Source: an uncultured bacterium
Lineage (GTDB): Bacteria > Verrucomicrobiota > Lentisphaeria > Victivallales > UBA1829
Direction: 5' to 3'
Assembly: GCA_902774245.1 (NCBI GenBank)
Contig: CACYHQ010000005.1
Coordinates: forward strand, 62,001 to 126,000
DNA: 64,000 bases
Shown piece after piece: positions 36,271 through 46,394 of this stretch. Position 1 is the first letter of the stretch. The number at the start of each line of letters is the position of its first letter. The notes beneath the pieces were generated by a model. The model was given only the letters and a program-made list of their open reading frames with translations. It was not told the origin of the DNA and ran no database searches. The translations under genes and the position numbers were made by a program.

Positions 36271-37071
36271 ATGTCAGACTTCTCCTCCCAGGTCATCGAA
36301 ACGACCATCTCCCGCGCCATCGTCGAAAACTTCTCGGCGAAACTTCTCGACAACCTCACTGTCGACGTCGCCATCGTCGGCGGCGGCCCGTCCGCGCTCG
36401 TCGCGGCGCACTACCTCGCGAAAGCCGGCATCCGCACGGCCATCTTCGAACGCAAGCTCGCGCCCGGCGGCGGCACGTGGGGCGGAGGCATGCTCTTCAA
36501 CGAAGTCGTCGTGCAGGACGCCTCGCTCGAGATCCTCGACGAATTCGGCATCGGCCACAAGCCCGTCCCCGGCGCGTCCGGCTACAACACACTTGACTCC
36601 GTCGAAATGGCGAGCGGCCTCATATTCGGCGCGGTCAGCGCGGGCGCGAAGATATTCAACGCCGTCAGCGTCGAGGACATCGTGTTCCGCGGCGAACAGG
36701 TCGGCGGCCTCGTCATCAACTGGACGCCCGTCGAACGCCTTGGCATGCACGTGGATCCGTTGACCGTGATCTCGCAGTGCGTGCTGGACGGCACCGGCCA
36801 CCCGAGCGAGATCATGCGCCTCGCGGTCGAAAAGGCGCAACTGAAGCTCGCCACGAGCACGGGCGGCATCCTCGGCGAAAAGCCCATGTGGGTCGACAGC
36901 GGCGAAGCCTCCACCGTCGAGAACACCCGCGAATACTTCCCCGGCCTCTTCGCCTGCGGCATGAGCGCGAACAATGTCATGGGCGGCTACCGCATGGGCC
37001 CGATCTTCGGCGGCATGATGCTCTCCGGACGCAAAGCCGCGAACCTCATTCTGAAGAAACTCGGAAAGTAA
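36271..37071 (+). CDS. thi4: Sulfide-dependent thiazole synthase (Thi4/Thi1 family)
   Basis: Makes the ADP-thiazole precursor of thiamine from NAD, glycine and sulfide; 266 residues. FAD/NAD-type fold with [36 protein letters not shown] and the C-terminal [22 protein letters not shown]. At the position of the yeast sulfur-donor Cys205 the sequence is LGMHVDP, that is His, as in archaeal enzymes that use free sulfide catalytically rather than sacrificing their own Cys. This suits an anaerobe in a sulfide-rich setting. AAAGGA precedes the ATG. Under the TPP riboswitch. Confidence 0.93.
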   Translation: MSDFSSQVIETTISRAIVENFSAKLLDNLTVDVAIVGGGPSALVAAHYLAKAGIRTAIFERKLAPGGGTWGGGMLFNEVVVQDASLEILDEFGIGHKPVPGASGYNTLDSVEMASGLIFGAVSAGAKIFNAVSVEDIVFRGEQVGGLVINWTPVERLGMHVDPLTVISQCVLDGTGHPSEIMRLAVEKAQLKLATSTGGILGEKPMWVDSGEASTVENTREYFPGLFACGMSANNVMGGYRMGPIFGGMMLSGRKAANLILKKLGK

Positions 37072-37075
37072 GCCC

Positions 37076-37735
37076 ATGCCGCGCCGCGTCTATACCACAT
37101 TGAACGAGCGCGTCGAAGCGTTCCGGCGCACGGACGTGTACCCCGTCGTCACGTCCGAATTCTGTGCCGGACGCAATCCGGTCGACGTCGCCGCGTCGCT
37201 TCTGGCGGGCGGCGTCCGTATCCTTCAAATCCGCGAGAAGTCCATGCCCGATCGGCCGTTCCTGGACCTGCTGCGGCAGGTTCGTGAACTTACATGGGAC
37301 TGCGGCGCGCAGCTGATCGTGGACGACCGTGTGGACGCGGCGCTGATCGCGCAGGCGGACGGCGTGCATCTGGGACAGGAGGATATCCCGCTCCCGGACG
37401 CCCGCCGCTTCGCTCCCGAACTCATGATCGGCGTCTCCACGCACAACGCCGACGAGATCCGCCGGGCGCAGGACGAGGGGTGTTCCTACCTCAACATCGG
37501 CCCCATCTTTCCCACACAGACCAAACAGCTCACCTCCACATTCCTCGGCTTGGAACAGCTTCGTGCGTTGATCCCGCTCGTGCGTGTGCCGTTCTCCGTG
37601 ATGGGCGGCATCAAGTTTGAACACCTCGCGGAAATCAAAGCCGCCGGAGCAGGGTGCGTCGCCGCCGTGACCGCCTTCACGCAGGCGCCCGATCCCGGCA
37701 CGGAAGCCGCGAAATGGCACGCCGTGCTTGCATAA
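37076..37735 (+). CDS. thiE: Thiamine-phosphate synthase
   Basis: Joins HMP-diphosphate and thiazole phosphate; TIM barrel, 219 residues. Motifs: ILQIREKSM, QLIVDDRVDAAL, DGVHLGQEDIP, IGVSTHN, YLNIGPIFPTQTK and VMGGI. It starts 5 bp after thi4 and shares its riboswitch. Converges on the nitroreductase gene. thiC, thiD and thiM are not in the window. Confidence 0.95.
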   Translation: MPRRVYTTLNERVEAFRRTDVYPVVTSEFCAGRNPVDVAASLLAGGVRILQIREKSMPDRPFLDLLRQVRELTWDCGAQLIVDDRVDAALIAQADGVHLGQEDIPLPDARRFAPELMIGVSTHNADEIRRAQDEGCSYLNIGPIFPTQTKQLTSTFLGLEQLRALIPLVRVPFSVMGGIKFEHLAEIKAAGAGCVAAVTAFTQAPDPGTEAAKWHAVLA

Positions 37736-37924
37736 AAAAAAGAGCAGGGGGATATCATCATTTTGCGAGTTGCGCGAGGCGGCTGTACCGTCCGCGCTTT
37801 ATTCTGGTAATACCCCTGCGGGTTGAACCGAACGGGGAGGCTTGCAGAGGTACGATACCGCGTCCAAGCAAAAAAAGTGTTTTCACGCGGCAGAGCGCTG
37901 CTGCGCTCAGGTGCGAATATGTTT

Positions 37925-38734
37925 TTATGGCCGGATGACCGTGTACGGTTCGGGATCCGTTGCACGCGGATAATCCACGGCCGCCGGACCGAACAGCATC
38001 ACCGCGCCGACCTTGTATCCCTTCGGGAGACGGAGCAGCGAGCGCATGCCGCGGTTCAGCGTGAACGCGTAGTAGGCAAATCCGCACCAGCATGTGCCGA
38101 CGCCGAGACTCTGTGCGTAGAGGTCGAACTGAGTGAGCGCGATCGAGGCGTCGAATTTGCCGCACGGGGCGTCCTTCGGCGAGGCGACCACGATCATGTG
38201 GGGGGCGTTGCGGAACACGAAATCCCGTCCGCCGAGCATGGATTCCTCGAAGCGTTTGTAGCCCGGATAGACGATCCGCATGATGCCGGATTTGATCAGG
38301 AAGCGCGTGATCTTCACCATGCGCATGCGGAAGGGGGCCATCTTCGCGATGTCATCGATGACAGTGAAGACCAGCCGGTGGTCGTTGCATCCGGTCGGAA
38401 TCCAGCGCAGGGACGCGATCAGCTTCTCCATGACCTCGGACGGGAGGTTCTCCTGTTTGAACTGGCGGATGCTGCGGCGCTGGCGGATCAGGTTCATCAT
38501 GTGCGCTTCGTCGGGCAGGGGGCCGGAGGGGATGCATTGTTCCGGCGTGTGTCCGTCGCATGTGAGCGCGCCCGCCGGACAGACTGCGAGGCAGTGCTGA
38601 CAGTGCATGCAGTAGCGTTCGGCCTGTTCCGGGACGGCGGGGAGGCCGCCGGAGGTACGGCGGATGACCTGGACCACGCAGTCGGCGATACAGCGGCCGC
38701 AGCGCGTGCATTTGGAAGCGTCGACGGAAATCAT
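37925..38734 (-). CDS. Nitroreductase with N-terminal 2[4Fe-4S] ferredoxin domain
   Basis: 269 residues, cytoplasmic. Residues 1-60 hold two clusters (CTRCGRCIADC and CMHCQHCLAVCP). Residues about 85-260 are a flavin nitroreductase domain (IRQRRSIRQFKQENLP, SLRWIPTGCNDH, LGVGTCWCGF). The substrate is unknown; such fusions are common in anaerobes. AGG lies 6 nt before the ATG. A terminator separates it from the V-ATPase operon upstream, and the 190 bp after it hold nothing I can identify. Confidence 0.9.
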   Translation of the reverse strand: MISVDASKCTRCGRCIADCVVQVIRRTSGGLPAVPEQAERYCMHCQHCLAVCPAGALTCDGHTPEQCIPSGPLPDEAHMMNLIRQRRSIRQFKQENLPSEVMEKLIASLRWIPTGCNDHRLVFTVIDDIAKMAPFRMRMVKITRFLIKSGIMRIVYPGYKRFEESMLGGRDFVFRNAPHMIVVASPKDAPCGKFDASIALTQFDLYAQSLGVGTCWCGFAYYAFTLNRGMRSLLRLPKGYKVGAVMLFGPAAVDYPRATDPEPYTVIRP

Positions 38735-38763
38735 GATGAACCTGTGTTTTGATGTTGAATGAT

Positions 38764-38800
38764 AAAAAGGCTCCGCACCGGATTCGACTGGTACGGAGCC
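38764..38800 (-). terminator. Terminator of the V-ATPase operon
   Basis: Minus strand perfect arms GGCTCCG/CGGAGCC (38800-38794, 38775-38769) extended by TACC/GGTG, followed by TTTTT. It lies 33 bp after ntpK. Confidence 0.9.
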
Positions 38801-38833
38801 TGTTCTTATGCTGAGAAAAGAAGTCGCCTTCGA

Positions 38834-39406
38834 TCAGGCCGCGCCCAGGGAGCTGAGCAGAACGATCGAGAAGGCGAGGACGAAGATGGCGACGGTCTCG
38901 ACGATACCGAGAGCCATCAGCTGGTTGGCAAAGCCCTTGCCGGTCTCGGCGAAGGCGTCGCAGGCAGCGGCCGCGCTGATGCCCTGCCAGAGAGCGGAGA
39001 CGCCCATGGCGATGCCGGCGAGGATGCCGACGAGGGAGTAGGCGATCCACTGTCCGGCCGTCGCGGCGGCGACGTTGGCCGCGCCGCCCATGACGATGAA
39101 CATCACGATCATGCCGTAGATGGTCTGGGAGAGCGGAGCGCCGGCGAAGATGAGCAGCTGGAACGGAGCGGGCTTGTTCTGAGCGTAGCACTTCTTCCAC
39201 GCGCCCATGGCGGCGCAGGATGCGGAACCGCAGCCGTAGGCGGAACCGATGGCGGCGAAACCGATGGAGGTGAACGCCGCGGCGTAGATCAGGGCCTTCT
39301 GTTCGAAGAAGGGAATGTCCTGTGCGGCGACCGCGGAAGCGGCGGTCTGGGCGGCTTCGGCCGCCTGTGCGAGGACGGGGGTGAGGGAGTTGAGAAGCAG
39401 ACTCAT
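38834..39406 (-). CDS. atpK: V-type ATPase subunit K (membrane rotor proteolipid)
   Basis: 190 residues: an N-terminal hydrophobic stretch (LLLNSLTPVLA) then four membrane helices, i.e. two fused c-hairpins. The second hairpin carries the ion-binding Glu (GIVETVAIFVLA). Gln occurs at the positions that line the sodium site of Enterococcus NtpK (PLSQTIYG and SALWQGISAAAA), so sodium coupling is plausible (inference). AGGAG lies 8 nt before the ATG. Last gene of the E-DUF2764-A-B-D-I-K operon. Confidence 0.92.
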   Translation of the reverse strand: MSLLLNSLTPVLAQAAEAAQTAASAVAAQDIPFFEQKALIYAAAFTSIGFAAIGSAYGCGSASCAAMGAWKKCYAQNKPAPFQLLIFAGAPLSQTIYGMIVMFIVMGGAANVAAATAGQWIAYSLVGILAGIAMGVSALWQGISAAAACDAFAETGKGFANQLMALGIVETVAIFVLAFSIVLLSSLGAA

Positions 39407-39442
39407 AATAGTTTCTCCTGTTGTTGTTTGTATTTTTTATGG

Positions 39443-41326
39443 TTAGTTGTTGTTTTGTCTGGCGGAGAAGGGTTTGAACTTGAATCCGGCCCACTGGAGA
39501 CCCATGTGGTTGGAGAATTCAAGGGTGTTCAGGCGGACGGCATGGACGAGCACGCCGAGGAATCCGAGCGCGAGGTTCAGGATGTGTCCGGCGACCGCGA
39601 CGAGGACCAGCAGGATAAAGCCGCCGATCATGCACTTGTCGGCAAGGGCGTCCTTCACCATCATGCCCATCATGTTGAATTTCTGGGCGATGTACATGCC
39701 GGAGAGGCCGACCGCGAAGAGGCGGATGTAGGACAGCACGTCCGTGAAGCTTCCGATCATGTCGAACGGCAGGTTCAGCATCTGCGCGGGGCGGATCGTG
39801 ACGAGGATGAGCGCGGCGCCGGCGATGTAGACGTACACGCCCCAGGACGGGAACGTGCCGCTGAAGACGATCAGGCCGACCGCGAGCAGGAAGTTCGCGA
39901 AGATCATCAGCGCCCAGCCGATGTTGGAGAGTTCGCGCCAGTCCTTGCGGATGCCGGTGAAGAAGCGCACGATGTGCGCGCTCATCAGGTGGAGCATCGC
40001 CAGCAGGAAGCAGAACCACTGCGTGAGCTTGCTCGGGAAACCGTCCCAGAAGGACTGCGTCAGTTCCTTGTCGTTGATGCCGTAGAATTTCACGAACTTG
40101 TGGGCGGCGGCGCTGTGCGCGGGATCCGTGACCATGCTCCAGCCGCGCATCCAGCCGGGCAGGACGTCGGCCGGAAGTCCGAACCAGGCGCCGTTGATCC
40201 AGCCCCAGACGAACGTGAAGGACGCGAGGAAGATCAGCAGGACGAGCGGGAGGCGCGCCGCTTTCTTCGCGTGAAGCGCGAGGAGGCCGACCGTTCCGGC
40301 GACGAGCATCAGCGCACCGTAACCGGCGTCGCCGAGGATCATGCCGAAGAAGATCGGGAAGAAGAAAAAGAAGAACACGTTCACGTCGCTCTCGCGGTAG
40401 CCGGGGGAGATGCCGACGAAATCGAACAGCGGATCGAGCACGTTCAGGAAGCGCGGCTTTTCGATGTAGGTCGGGACGTTCTGGTCGTCTTCCGCCGGAT
40501 CGTCGATCTGAAGCGCCCAGCCGTTCTTCACGGCGGCGGCTTTCAGCGTTTCGATGCGGGTGACCGGGACATAGCCCTGCAGATAGGCGATCTCGCCGGA
40601 CTGCTCCATGCCGTCGCGGGCAGAGGCGAATTCCAGCTGGTTGCGGAGCGCGGCGAGCCTGGATTCCAGACGCGGCAGAAGCGCTTTCGCCGCAGCGATG
40701 GCCATGTCGGCGTTTTTGAGCTCCGCCTGGCATTTCGCGAGGCCGTTCTTCACCTCGGAGAGCGTCTGTTCCGGGAGAACGACCGGGTCGAACGCGCCTT
40801 CCGCGAGCGGAGCCTCGGAGACGAGCGCGTAGTGGACCATGTTCTTGTCCATGCGGATCACGGAGACGGCGGCTTCCGCGGGGAATGCGTCGTCTTTCGT
40901 GCGCTGGTCGAAGATGTTGCGCGGAGTGGCGCACAGCGTGACGTACACGCCTTTCGCTTCGAGTTTCGCGATGGCGGAGCGGTCGAATTCGCCCCACGGG
41001 GCAAGGAGGCTCAGGTCGTGCTGAAGGCGTTCCTGCTCCTTGAACGCGGCGGTCTTGCCCGAGATCAGCTTGGAAGCGTAGGCGACGAGTTCGTCGTCGG
41101 CGACTTCGGGCGCGGCGGGCGGATTCTTCATCGCCGGGGCGCTGCGGACAATGCCGATCACGCGTTCGCATTCGGTGAGCTGCGTGGAAATGGAAGCGAC
41201 GTCCTTCGTGGCGGGAAGCGCGGTGCGGCAGAGCTGCATGAGCTCAAGTCCGGCGAGCGCGTCGACCGCGGCGGAACGGTCCTGCTCCAGGCAGAGGAGC
41301 GTAACAAGTTTCATGGGAATGATCAT
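39443..41326 (-). CDS. atpI: V-type ATPase subunit I (membrane stator)
   Basis: 627 residues: a soluble N-terminal half with coiled coil (about 1-330) and a C-terminal half with about seven membrane helices that form the ion path beside the K ring (FFFFFFPIFFGMILGDAGYGALML; LSYIRLFAVGLSGMYIAQKFN). ATG 41326 has AGGAG 8 nt upstream and overlaps the atpD stop by 4 bp. A long open frame further upstream is only the shadow of atpD. Confidence 0.94.
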   Translation of the reverse strand: MIIPMKLVTLLCLEQDRSAAVDALAGLELMQLCRTALPATKDVASISTQLTECERVIGIVRSAPAMKNPPAAPEVADDELVAYASKLISGKTAAFKEQERLQHDLSLLAPWGEFDRSAIAKLEAKGVYVTLCATPRNIFDQRTKDDAFPAEAAVSVIRMDKNMVHYALVSEAPLAEGAFDPVVLPEQTLSEVKNGLAKCQAELKNADMAIAAAKALLPRLESRLAALRNQLEFASARDGMEQSGEIAYLQGYVPVTRIETLKAAAVKNGWALQIDDPAEDDQNVPTYIEKPRFLNVLDPLFDFVGISPGYRESDVNVFFFFFFPIFFGMILGDAGYGALMLVAGTVGLLALHAKKAARLPLVLLIFLASFTFVWGWINGAWFGLPADVLPGWMRGWSMVTDPAHSAAAHKFVKFYGINDKELTQSFWDGFPSKLTQWFCFLLAMLHLMSAHIVRFFTGIRKDWRELSNIGWALMIFANFLLAVGLIVFSGTFPSWGVYVYIAGAALILVTIRPAQMLNLPFDMIGSFTDVLSYIRLFAVGLSGMYIAQKFNMMGMMVKDALADKCMIGGFILLVLVAVAGHILNLALGFLGVLVHAVRLNTLEFSNHMGLQWAGFKFKPFSARQNNN

Positions 41327-41931
41327 GCTGCGGGCTCCTGAAGTTTTTTCTTTGCGATCTTGGAACGCGCGACGGCGGCGATGTCGTTGTCGGAGATGGA
41401 GATCTGGATGAGGCGGATGTTTTCCTTCGCCTCCGGGATCTTCACCTTCTCGAAGAGGTTGACGCGCTGCGTGGTCACGCGGAGCTCCTGGACGATCAGA
41501 CGGTTCTGCTCGCGGATGATGTCGCGTTCGATGCGGAGTTCGACGATCGCCTTTACGGCCTCGATCCCGTCGTCGATCCAGGGATCGGCGGAGAAGAGGT
41601 CGTAGGGTTCCAGCTCGAAGTCCGTCGAGTGGTAGACCGGGACGTTCACGCCTGCGATGTTCTCGTATTCGCGGTTGACCTTGCGGATACGGAGCTTCGC
41701 GGCGATCACTGCGGCCGCGTCGGCGTCGCCGAAGAGCATGGTCCATTCGGCGAGTCTGGCGACTGCCTCCTGTTCCTTGCGTTCATTGGCGGCGATCCGC
41801 TCGGCGCAGAGTCTGATCTCGAGCTGGAGCTGCTGTTTTTTGAGCTGGAGCGTGGGGAGGAAGCGTGTGAACTGCTTCAGCTGGTCCCTCTGGCGTTTCA
41901 GCTCGGTTTTCGTAAATTTGATCTTTGCCAT
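41323..41931 (-). CDS. atpD: V-type ATPase subunit D (central shaft)
   Basis: 202 residues, largely one antiparallel coiled coil, N-terminal AKIKFTKTELKRQRDQLKQFTRFLPTLQLKKQQLQ and C-terminal RVNLFEKVKIPEAKENIRLIQI typical of V-ATPase D. ATG 41931 is taken because AAGGA precedes it; a TTG 12 nt upstream overlaps the atpB stop. Coupled to atpI by a 4-bp overlap. Confidence 0.95.
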   Translation of the reverse strand: MAKIKFTKTELKRQRDQLKQFTRFLPTLQLKKQQLQLEIRLCAERIAANERKEQEAVARLAEWTMLFGDADAAAVIAAKLRIRKVNREYENIAGVNVPVYHSTDFELEPYDLFSADPWIDDGIEAVKAIVELRIERDIIREQNRLIVQELRVTTQRVNLFEKVKIPEAKENIRLIQISISDNDIAAVARSKIAKKKLQEPAA

Positions 41932-41939
41932 GGCGAAGG

Positions 41940-43238
41940 TCAATCCTTTTTAGGCCAGAACTGTTCGAGGAGGGAGGTCTTGATGCCGGTTTCGGTGGGG
42001 TCGAAGCAGTCGGCGAGGATCTTCCAGCCGAGGTCGAGGGCGTCTTCGAGCTGAATGTTGAGGGAGAGGTCCATCATGTTCTTCTCGAAGAGCTTGCCGT
42101 ATTTGAGGAGCTTGTTGTCCCAGTTGGACATCTGGAAGCCCATGGACTGCTTTTCCAGTGTCTCCTTGTAGTCGGCGTAGAAACGGATCATCGTGTCCAT
42201 GACCGTTCGGTGGTCCGCGCGGGTCTTGCCGTTGACGTTCTGCTTGAGGCGGGAGAGGGAGCCGAACGGTTCGATGCGGCCGCCGCGGAGGTAGAACTGG
42301 CCTTCGGTGATGTATCCGGTGTTGTCGGGGATCGGGTGGGTCACGTCGTCGCCGGGCATGGTGGTGACGGCGAGGATGGTGATGGAGCCCGCGCCGTCGA
42401 AGTCGACCGCCTTCTCATAGCGGGAGGCGAGCTGACTGTAGAGGTCGCCGGGATAGCCGCGGTTGGAGGGGACCTGTTCCATGGTGATGGCGATCTCCTT
42501 CATGGCGTCGGCGAAGTTGGTCATGTCGGTGAGGAGGACGAGGACGCGCTTGCCTTCGAGGGCGAAGCTCTCGGCGACCGCCAGGGACATGTCCGGCACG
42601 AGGAGGCATTCCACGGTCGGGTCGGCGGCGGTGTGGACGAACATGACGGAACGGGAGAGCGCGCCGTGCTCGTCGAGGGTGTTGCGGAAGGTGAGGTAGT
42701 CGTCGTATTTGAGGCCCATGCCGCCGAGGACGATCACGTCGACTTCGGCCTGCATGGCGATGCGCGCGAGCAGTTCGTTGTAGGGTTCGCCCGCGATGGA
42801 GAAGATCGGGAGCTTCTGGGATTCGACGAGCGTGTTGAAAACGTCGATCATCGGGATGCCGGTGCGGATCATCTTGCGGGGGATGATGCGCTTGGCGGGA
42901 TTCACGGAGGGGCCGCCGATCTCGATCATGTTGTCGCGGATCTCGGGGCGGCCGTCGCGCGGGACGCCCGCGCCGGTGAAGATGCGGCCGAGGAGGGCGT
43001 CGGAGGCGGAAACGCGCATCGGGTGGCCGAGGAAGCGGACCTCGTCGCCGGTGTTGATGCCGCGGGTGCCGTTGAAGACCTGGAGGAAGACCTTGTTGTC
43101 GAGGAGGCGGATGACCTGCGCGAGGGAGGTGCCGCGGGCGCTGGTGACTTCGGCGAGGTCGTTGTTTGCGACGCCGTCGGCCTCGACGGTGATGACGTTG
43201 CCCGCGATCTGGATGATTTTATGGTAAACTTTACGCAT
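41940..43238 (-). CDS. atpB: V-type ATPase subunit B (regulatory)
   Basis: 432 residues, non-catalytic partner of A in the hexameric head. Motifs: [44 protein letters not shown] and [37 protein letters not shown] precedes the ATG, which overlaps the end of atpA by 8 bp. Confidence 0.97.
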   Translation of the reverse strand: MRKVYHKIIQIAGNVITVEADGVANNDLAEVTSARGTSLAQVIRLLDNKVFLQVFNGTRGINTGDEVRFLGHPMRVSASDALLGRIFTGAGVPRDGRPEIRDNMIEIGGPSVNPAKRIIPRKMIRTGIPMIDVFNTLVESQKLPIFSIAGEPYNELLARIAMQAEVDVIVLGGMGLKYDDYLTFRNTLDEHGALSRSVMFVHTAADPTVECLLVPDMSLAVAESFALEGKRVLVLLTDMTNFADAMKEIAITMEQVPSNRGYPGDLYSQLASRYEKAVDFDGAGSITILAVTTMPGDDVTHPIPDNTGYITEGQFYLRGGRIEPFGSLSRLKQNVNGKTRADHRTVMDTMIRFYADYKETLEKQSMGFQMSNWDNKLLKYGKLFEKNMMDLSLNIQLEDALDLGWKILADCFDPTETGIKTSLLEQFWPKKD

Positions 43239-44970
43239 TTGCGATTCTCTCCTTGATTTTGGCGTCGATGACTTCTTCCTGGTGTTTGAACTTGTCGGAA
43301 CCGAACGCGATGTAGTTCCAGTCGATGAACGTGAGCTGGAGTTCCTGGAAGAAGCGGCGCGCCTGGTCCTTATCGTCGAACTTGAAGCTGGCTTTCAGGA
43401 CGCCGATGACCTTGGCGAAGCAGTACTGCTGGCGCTTGTCGTCGCTGGCGGCGTCGACCGCGTCGAAGGTGTTCTGCTGGAGGTAGACGAAGTCGAGGAA
43501 TTCGCTCTTCAGATAGGTCACGAAGTCGTCCGTGTTGGTGCCTTCTTCGCCGACGACTTTCATCATCTGATTGACTTCCTGGCCTCGGCGGAGCGTGGCG
43601 CGCGCGAACGCGAGGTCCTCGGCGGGCACGATGCTGTGATAGTGGCTCCAGCTGTCGAGCGGGTGGATGGACGGGAAGCGGCGGGCGTCGGAACGTTCGC
43701 GGGAGAGGCCGAGGAACGCGCCGACGACTTTCAGCGTGGCCTGCGTGACGGGCTCTTCGAAGTTGCCGCCGGCGGGACTGACGGAACCGCCGATGGTGAC
43801 GGAGCCGGTGCGCTTGCCGTCGTTGAGCAGCACGAGACCGGCGCGTTCGTAGAAACCGGCGATCAGGGATTCGAGGTATGCCGGGAAGGCTTCTTCGCCG
43901 GGGATCTCCTCGAGTCGGCCGGACATCTCGCGGAGGGCCTGCGCCCAGCGGGAGGTGGAGTCGGCGAGGAGGAGGACGTTCAGTCCCTGCTGGCGGTAGT
44001 ATTCGGCGATGGTGACGGCGGTGTAGACGGACGCTTCACGTGCGGCCACCGGCATTGAGCTGGTGTTGCAGATGATGACCGAGCGGTCCATGAGCGTCTT
44101 GCCCGTGCGCGGGTCTTCCAGCGTGGGATATTCGCGGAGGATTTCCACGACTTCGCCGGCGCGTTCGCCGCATGCCGCGATCACGACGACGTCGGTTTCG
44201 GCGTAACGGCTGATGGAGTGCTGAAGCACGGTCTTGCCCGCGCCGAAGGGACCTGGTGTGCAGAACGTGCCGCCGGTCGCGACGGGGAAGAAGGTGTCGA
44301 TGGTGCGCTGCTGGGTGATGAGCGTCTTGGTGGGGAGGAGCTTTTCCTTGTAGCAGGAAATGGGGAGCTTGACGGGCCAGTACTGGACCATGGTCACGTC
44401 GCGTTCCTCGCCGTCGGCGTTGCGGACGTGCGCGACGGCGTCGGTGATCTTGCGCGGACCGGCGGGGGCCACGGAGACGACTTCCCAGTTGCCTGCGAAG
44501 CGGAAGGGCAGCATGATGTAGTGGGTGAAGATGCCTTCGGGGACGCTGCCGATGTAGTCGCCCGCGACGAGCTTGTCGCCGGGCTTGGCGATCGGGGTGA
44601 AGTCCCAGACGGATTCCATGTCGAGAGCGTCGAGGTAGAGACCGCGCTGGAGGAAGAATCCGGCCTTTTCGGCGAGGAGGTTCAGGGGGTTCTGGAGTCC
44701 GTCGTAGACCTTGGTGAGGAGGCCGGGGCCGAGTGCGACGCTCAGCATATCGCCGGAGAATTCGACGGGGTCGTCGATCTTGAGTCCGGCGGTGCTTTCG
44801 TAGATCTGGAGGTCGGCGCGGTTGCCGCGCACGCGGATGACCTCGCCTTTGAGGCGCTGGTCGCCGACGATGACGTAGGCGACTTCATTCTGCATGACCG
44901 CGGTGTCGAATTCCACCGTGACCAGGTTTCCGTTTACGCCTTTGATGCGTCCTTTCTGAAGTTCAGGCAT
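43231..44970 (-). CDS. atpA: V-type ATPase subunit A (catalytic)
   Basis: 579 residues, ATP-hydrolysing/synthesising head subunit. Walker [14 protein letters not shown], the catalytic [34 protein letters not shown] and [30 protein letters not shown] are intact; the A-specific bulge domain lies between about 110 and 200. AGGAG precedes the ATG. Confidence 0.98.
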   Translation of the reverse strand: MPELQKGRIKGVNGNLVTVEFDTAVMQNEVAYVIVGDQRLKGEVIRVRGNRADLQIYESTAGLKIDDPVEFSGDMLSVALGPGLLTKVYDGLQNPLNLLAEKAGFFLQRGLYLDALDMESVWDFTPIAKPGDKLVAGDYIGSVPEGIFTHYIMLPFRFAGNWEVVSVAPAGPRKITDAVAHVRNADGEERDVTMVQYWPVKLPISCYKEKLLPTKTLITQQRTIDTFFPVATGGTFCTPGPFGAGKTVLQHSISRYAETDVVVIAACGERAGEVVEILREYPTLEDPRTGKTLMDRSVIICNTSSMPVAAREASVYTAVTIAEYYRQQGLNVLLLADSTSRWAQALREMSGRLEEIPGEEAFPAYLESLIAGFYERAGLVLLNDGKRTGSVTIGGSVSPAGGNFEEPVTQATLKVVGAFLGLSRERSDARRFPSIHPLDSWSHYHSIVPAEDLAFARATLRRGQEVNQMMKVVGEEGTNTDDFVTYLKSEFLDFVYLQQNTFDAVDAASDDKRQQYCFAKVIGVLKASFKFDDKDQARRFFQELQLTFIDWNYIAFGSDKFKHQEEVIDAKIKERIANA

Positions 44971-45018
44971 GTGAGTTCACGCTCCTGCGTTCGTATGGTT
45001 GATATTTGTTTGTGTGAA

Positions 45019-45642
45019 TCAGTTCTGTGCGCCGGGATCGGTGGCGAGCACGGACATGACGGTCCGGTCAAGTCCCTCGGCGGAGTTTCCGGCGGATCTG
45101 GCGGCCCATTTCTCCGCGATCTGGATGCGGATGCTGTAGGCGCAGACGGTGTCGAAATTGAAGGGGGTGCGGTTCTTCACCTCGAGTTCGTCGAGCTTGT
45201 TCCAGCGGGCGGTGTCGAGGATGCGTTCGCGTTCGACCGGGTTCGGGGCGGCGAACGCCGCGCGGACCATGCGGTCGGCTTCGGGATCGAAGAAGACGTG
45301 TCCGGGCTTCGGGGCGGAGAAGGCCGCGCCGAGCTTGGCGGCGCGGAGCTTCATGGCGCTGTGGCGGAGCGCGGATTCAAAGCAGAGGTATTCCCGTGCC
45401 AGCGAGCTTTTCGGAAATTCCGCGATGAACGCCTCGAGCACGTCGGGATCGTCCGTCGCGGCGTCCAGCGGCTTCTCTCCCGGGCGGAGACCCGGCACGA
45501 GCGAGAAGCGGCGGAGCATGTCGATGTGCTTGGCGTCGAGCAGGCACTCGCAGTCCGACATGAATTTCCCGTAGCTCACGAGCGGCGCGTCCGTCATGCG
45601 GAGGAGCGGCAGGGAGGAAACGAGCGAGATATAAAGATTCAT
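45019..45642 (-). CDS. DUF2764 protein of the V-ATPase operon (putative subunit C equivalent)
   Basis: 207 residues, N-terminal NLYISLVSSLPLLRMTDAPLVSYGKFMSDCECLL typical of the uncharacterised proteins that occupy this operon position in Chlamydia and Bacteroidetes. Mostly helical, no membrane segment. Because this operon lacks recognisable C and F subunits, it has been thought to replace a stalk subunit; here that remains inference. AAAGGA lies 8 nt before the ATG. Confidence 0.85.
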   Translation of the reverse strand: MNLYISLVSSLPLLRMTDAPLVSYGKFMSDCECLLDAKHIDMLRRFSLVPGLRPGEKPLDAATDDPDVLEAFIAEFPKSSLAREYLCFESALRHSAMKLRAAKLGAAFSAPKPGHVFFDPEADRMVRAAFAAPNPVERERILDTARWNKLDELEVKNRTPFNFDTVCAYSIRIQIAEKWAARSAGNSAEGLDRTVMSVLATDPGAQN

Positions 45643-45686
45643 CCGATGAATCCTTTATGGTACTGGATGAAGGGTTGCCTGAGCGG

Positions 45687-46286
45687 TCAGGCTTTGATGA
45701 CGGCGGCGAGTTTCGGACCGACGAATTCGCAGATGACGTCGGCGAGCGCTTCGTCGCTGAAATCGAGGAAGACTTCGGAGTCGTTGAAGCCGATCTTGAA
45801 ACCGGCGGCGAAACCGCGTCCGAGCTGGACGGAGGAGTTCTTCTTCAGGACGTCGGGGAGGCAGCCGATGAGCTTCTGGGCGGCTTCTTCGCGTTCGCGG
45901 ACGGAGAGGATGACCTCGGCGCCGGAGGCGGCGTTCTTCGCGAACTGTCCGGCGATCTGGGCGATGAGTCCCGCCATCGCTTCCGGAGTCATGGCCTGCG
46001 CGGCGGCCTCGCGGACGACGGCGCGGAGTTTTTCCTGGAGATCGTCTTTCAGGGAGATGATGACGTCGCGTGCGGCCTGCCTGACGGCGGCGTCGGCTTT
46101 TTTCTGAGAAGCTTCGGCGTCGGCCTCGGCGTCTTTGCGGATCTTGTCGGCCTGGGCTTTGGCTTCGGCGATGATGGCGTCGGCCTGGGCTTTCGCTTCG
46201 GCGACGAGCCGTGCGCGTTCATTTTCGGCCTTTTCCAGACCTTCGGCCTGAATCTTGTTCAAAAGTCCCTGAAGTTCTTCGGACAT
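45687..46286 (-). CDS. atpE: V-type ATPase subunit E (peripheral stalk)
   Basis: 199 residues. The N-terminal 80 residues are an Ala/Glu/Lys-rich right-handed coiled coil (KAENERARLVAEAKAQADAIIAEAKAQADKIRKD), followed by a globular C-terminal domain. This is the first V-ATPase gene; AGGAG precedes its ATG. A weak stem-loop lies between it and the upstream zinc-ribbon gene, so transcription may enter from the promoter at 46917. Confidence 0.9.
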   Translation of the reverse strand: MSEELQGLLNKIQAEGLEKAENERARLVAEAKAQADAIIAEAKAQADKIRKDAEADAEASQKKADAAVRQAARDVIISLKDDLQEKLRAVVREAAAQAMTPEAMAGLIAQIAGQFAKNAASGAEVILSVREREEAAQKLIGCLPDVLKKNSSVQLGRGFAAGFKIGFNDSEVFLDFSDEALADVICEFVGPKLAAVIKA

Positions 46287-46394
46287 GTGCGGGTTCTCCT
46301 GTGTTTTGATCTGTATTTGAATTGACGTTGAAAAACTGGTTCGTGCGCCGGGTTTTCAGCGGAATTCAAGCCCGCACGGCCCGGCGTCTCCGGA

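Noticed and set aside
37736..37924. Stem-rich stretch between thiE and the nitroreductase as an RNA gene
   Set aside because: Only short scattered inverted repeats; no recognisable RNA fold or promoter.
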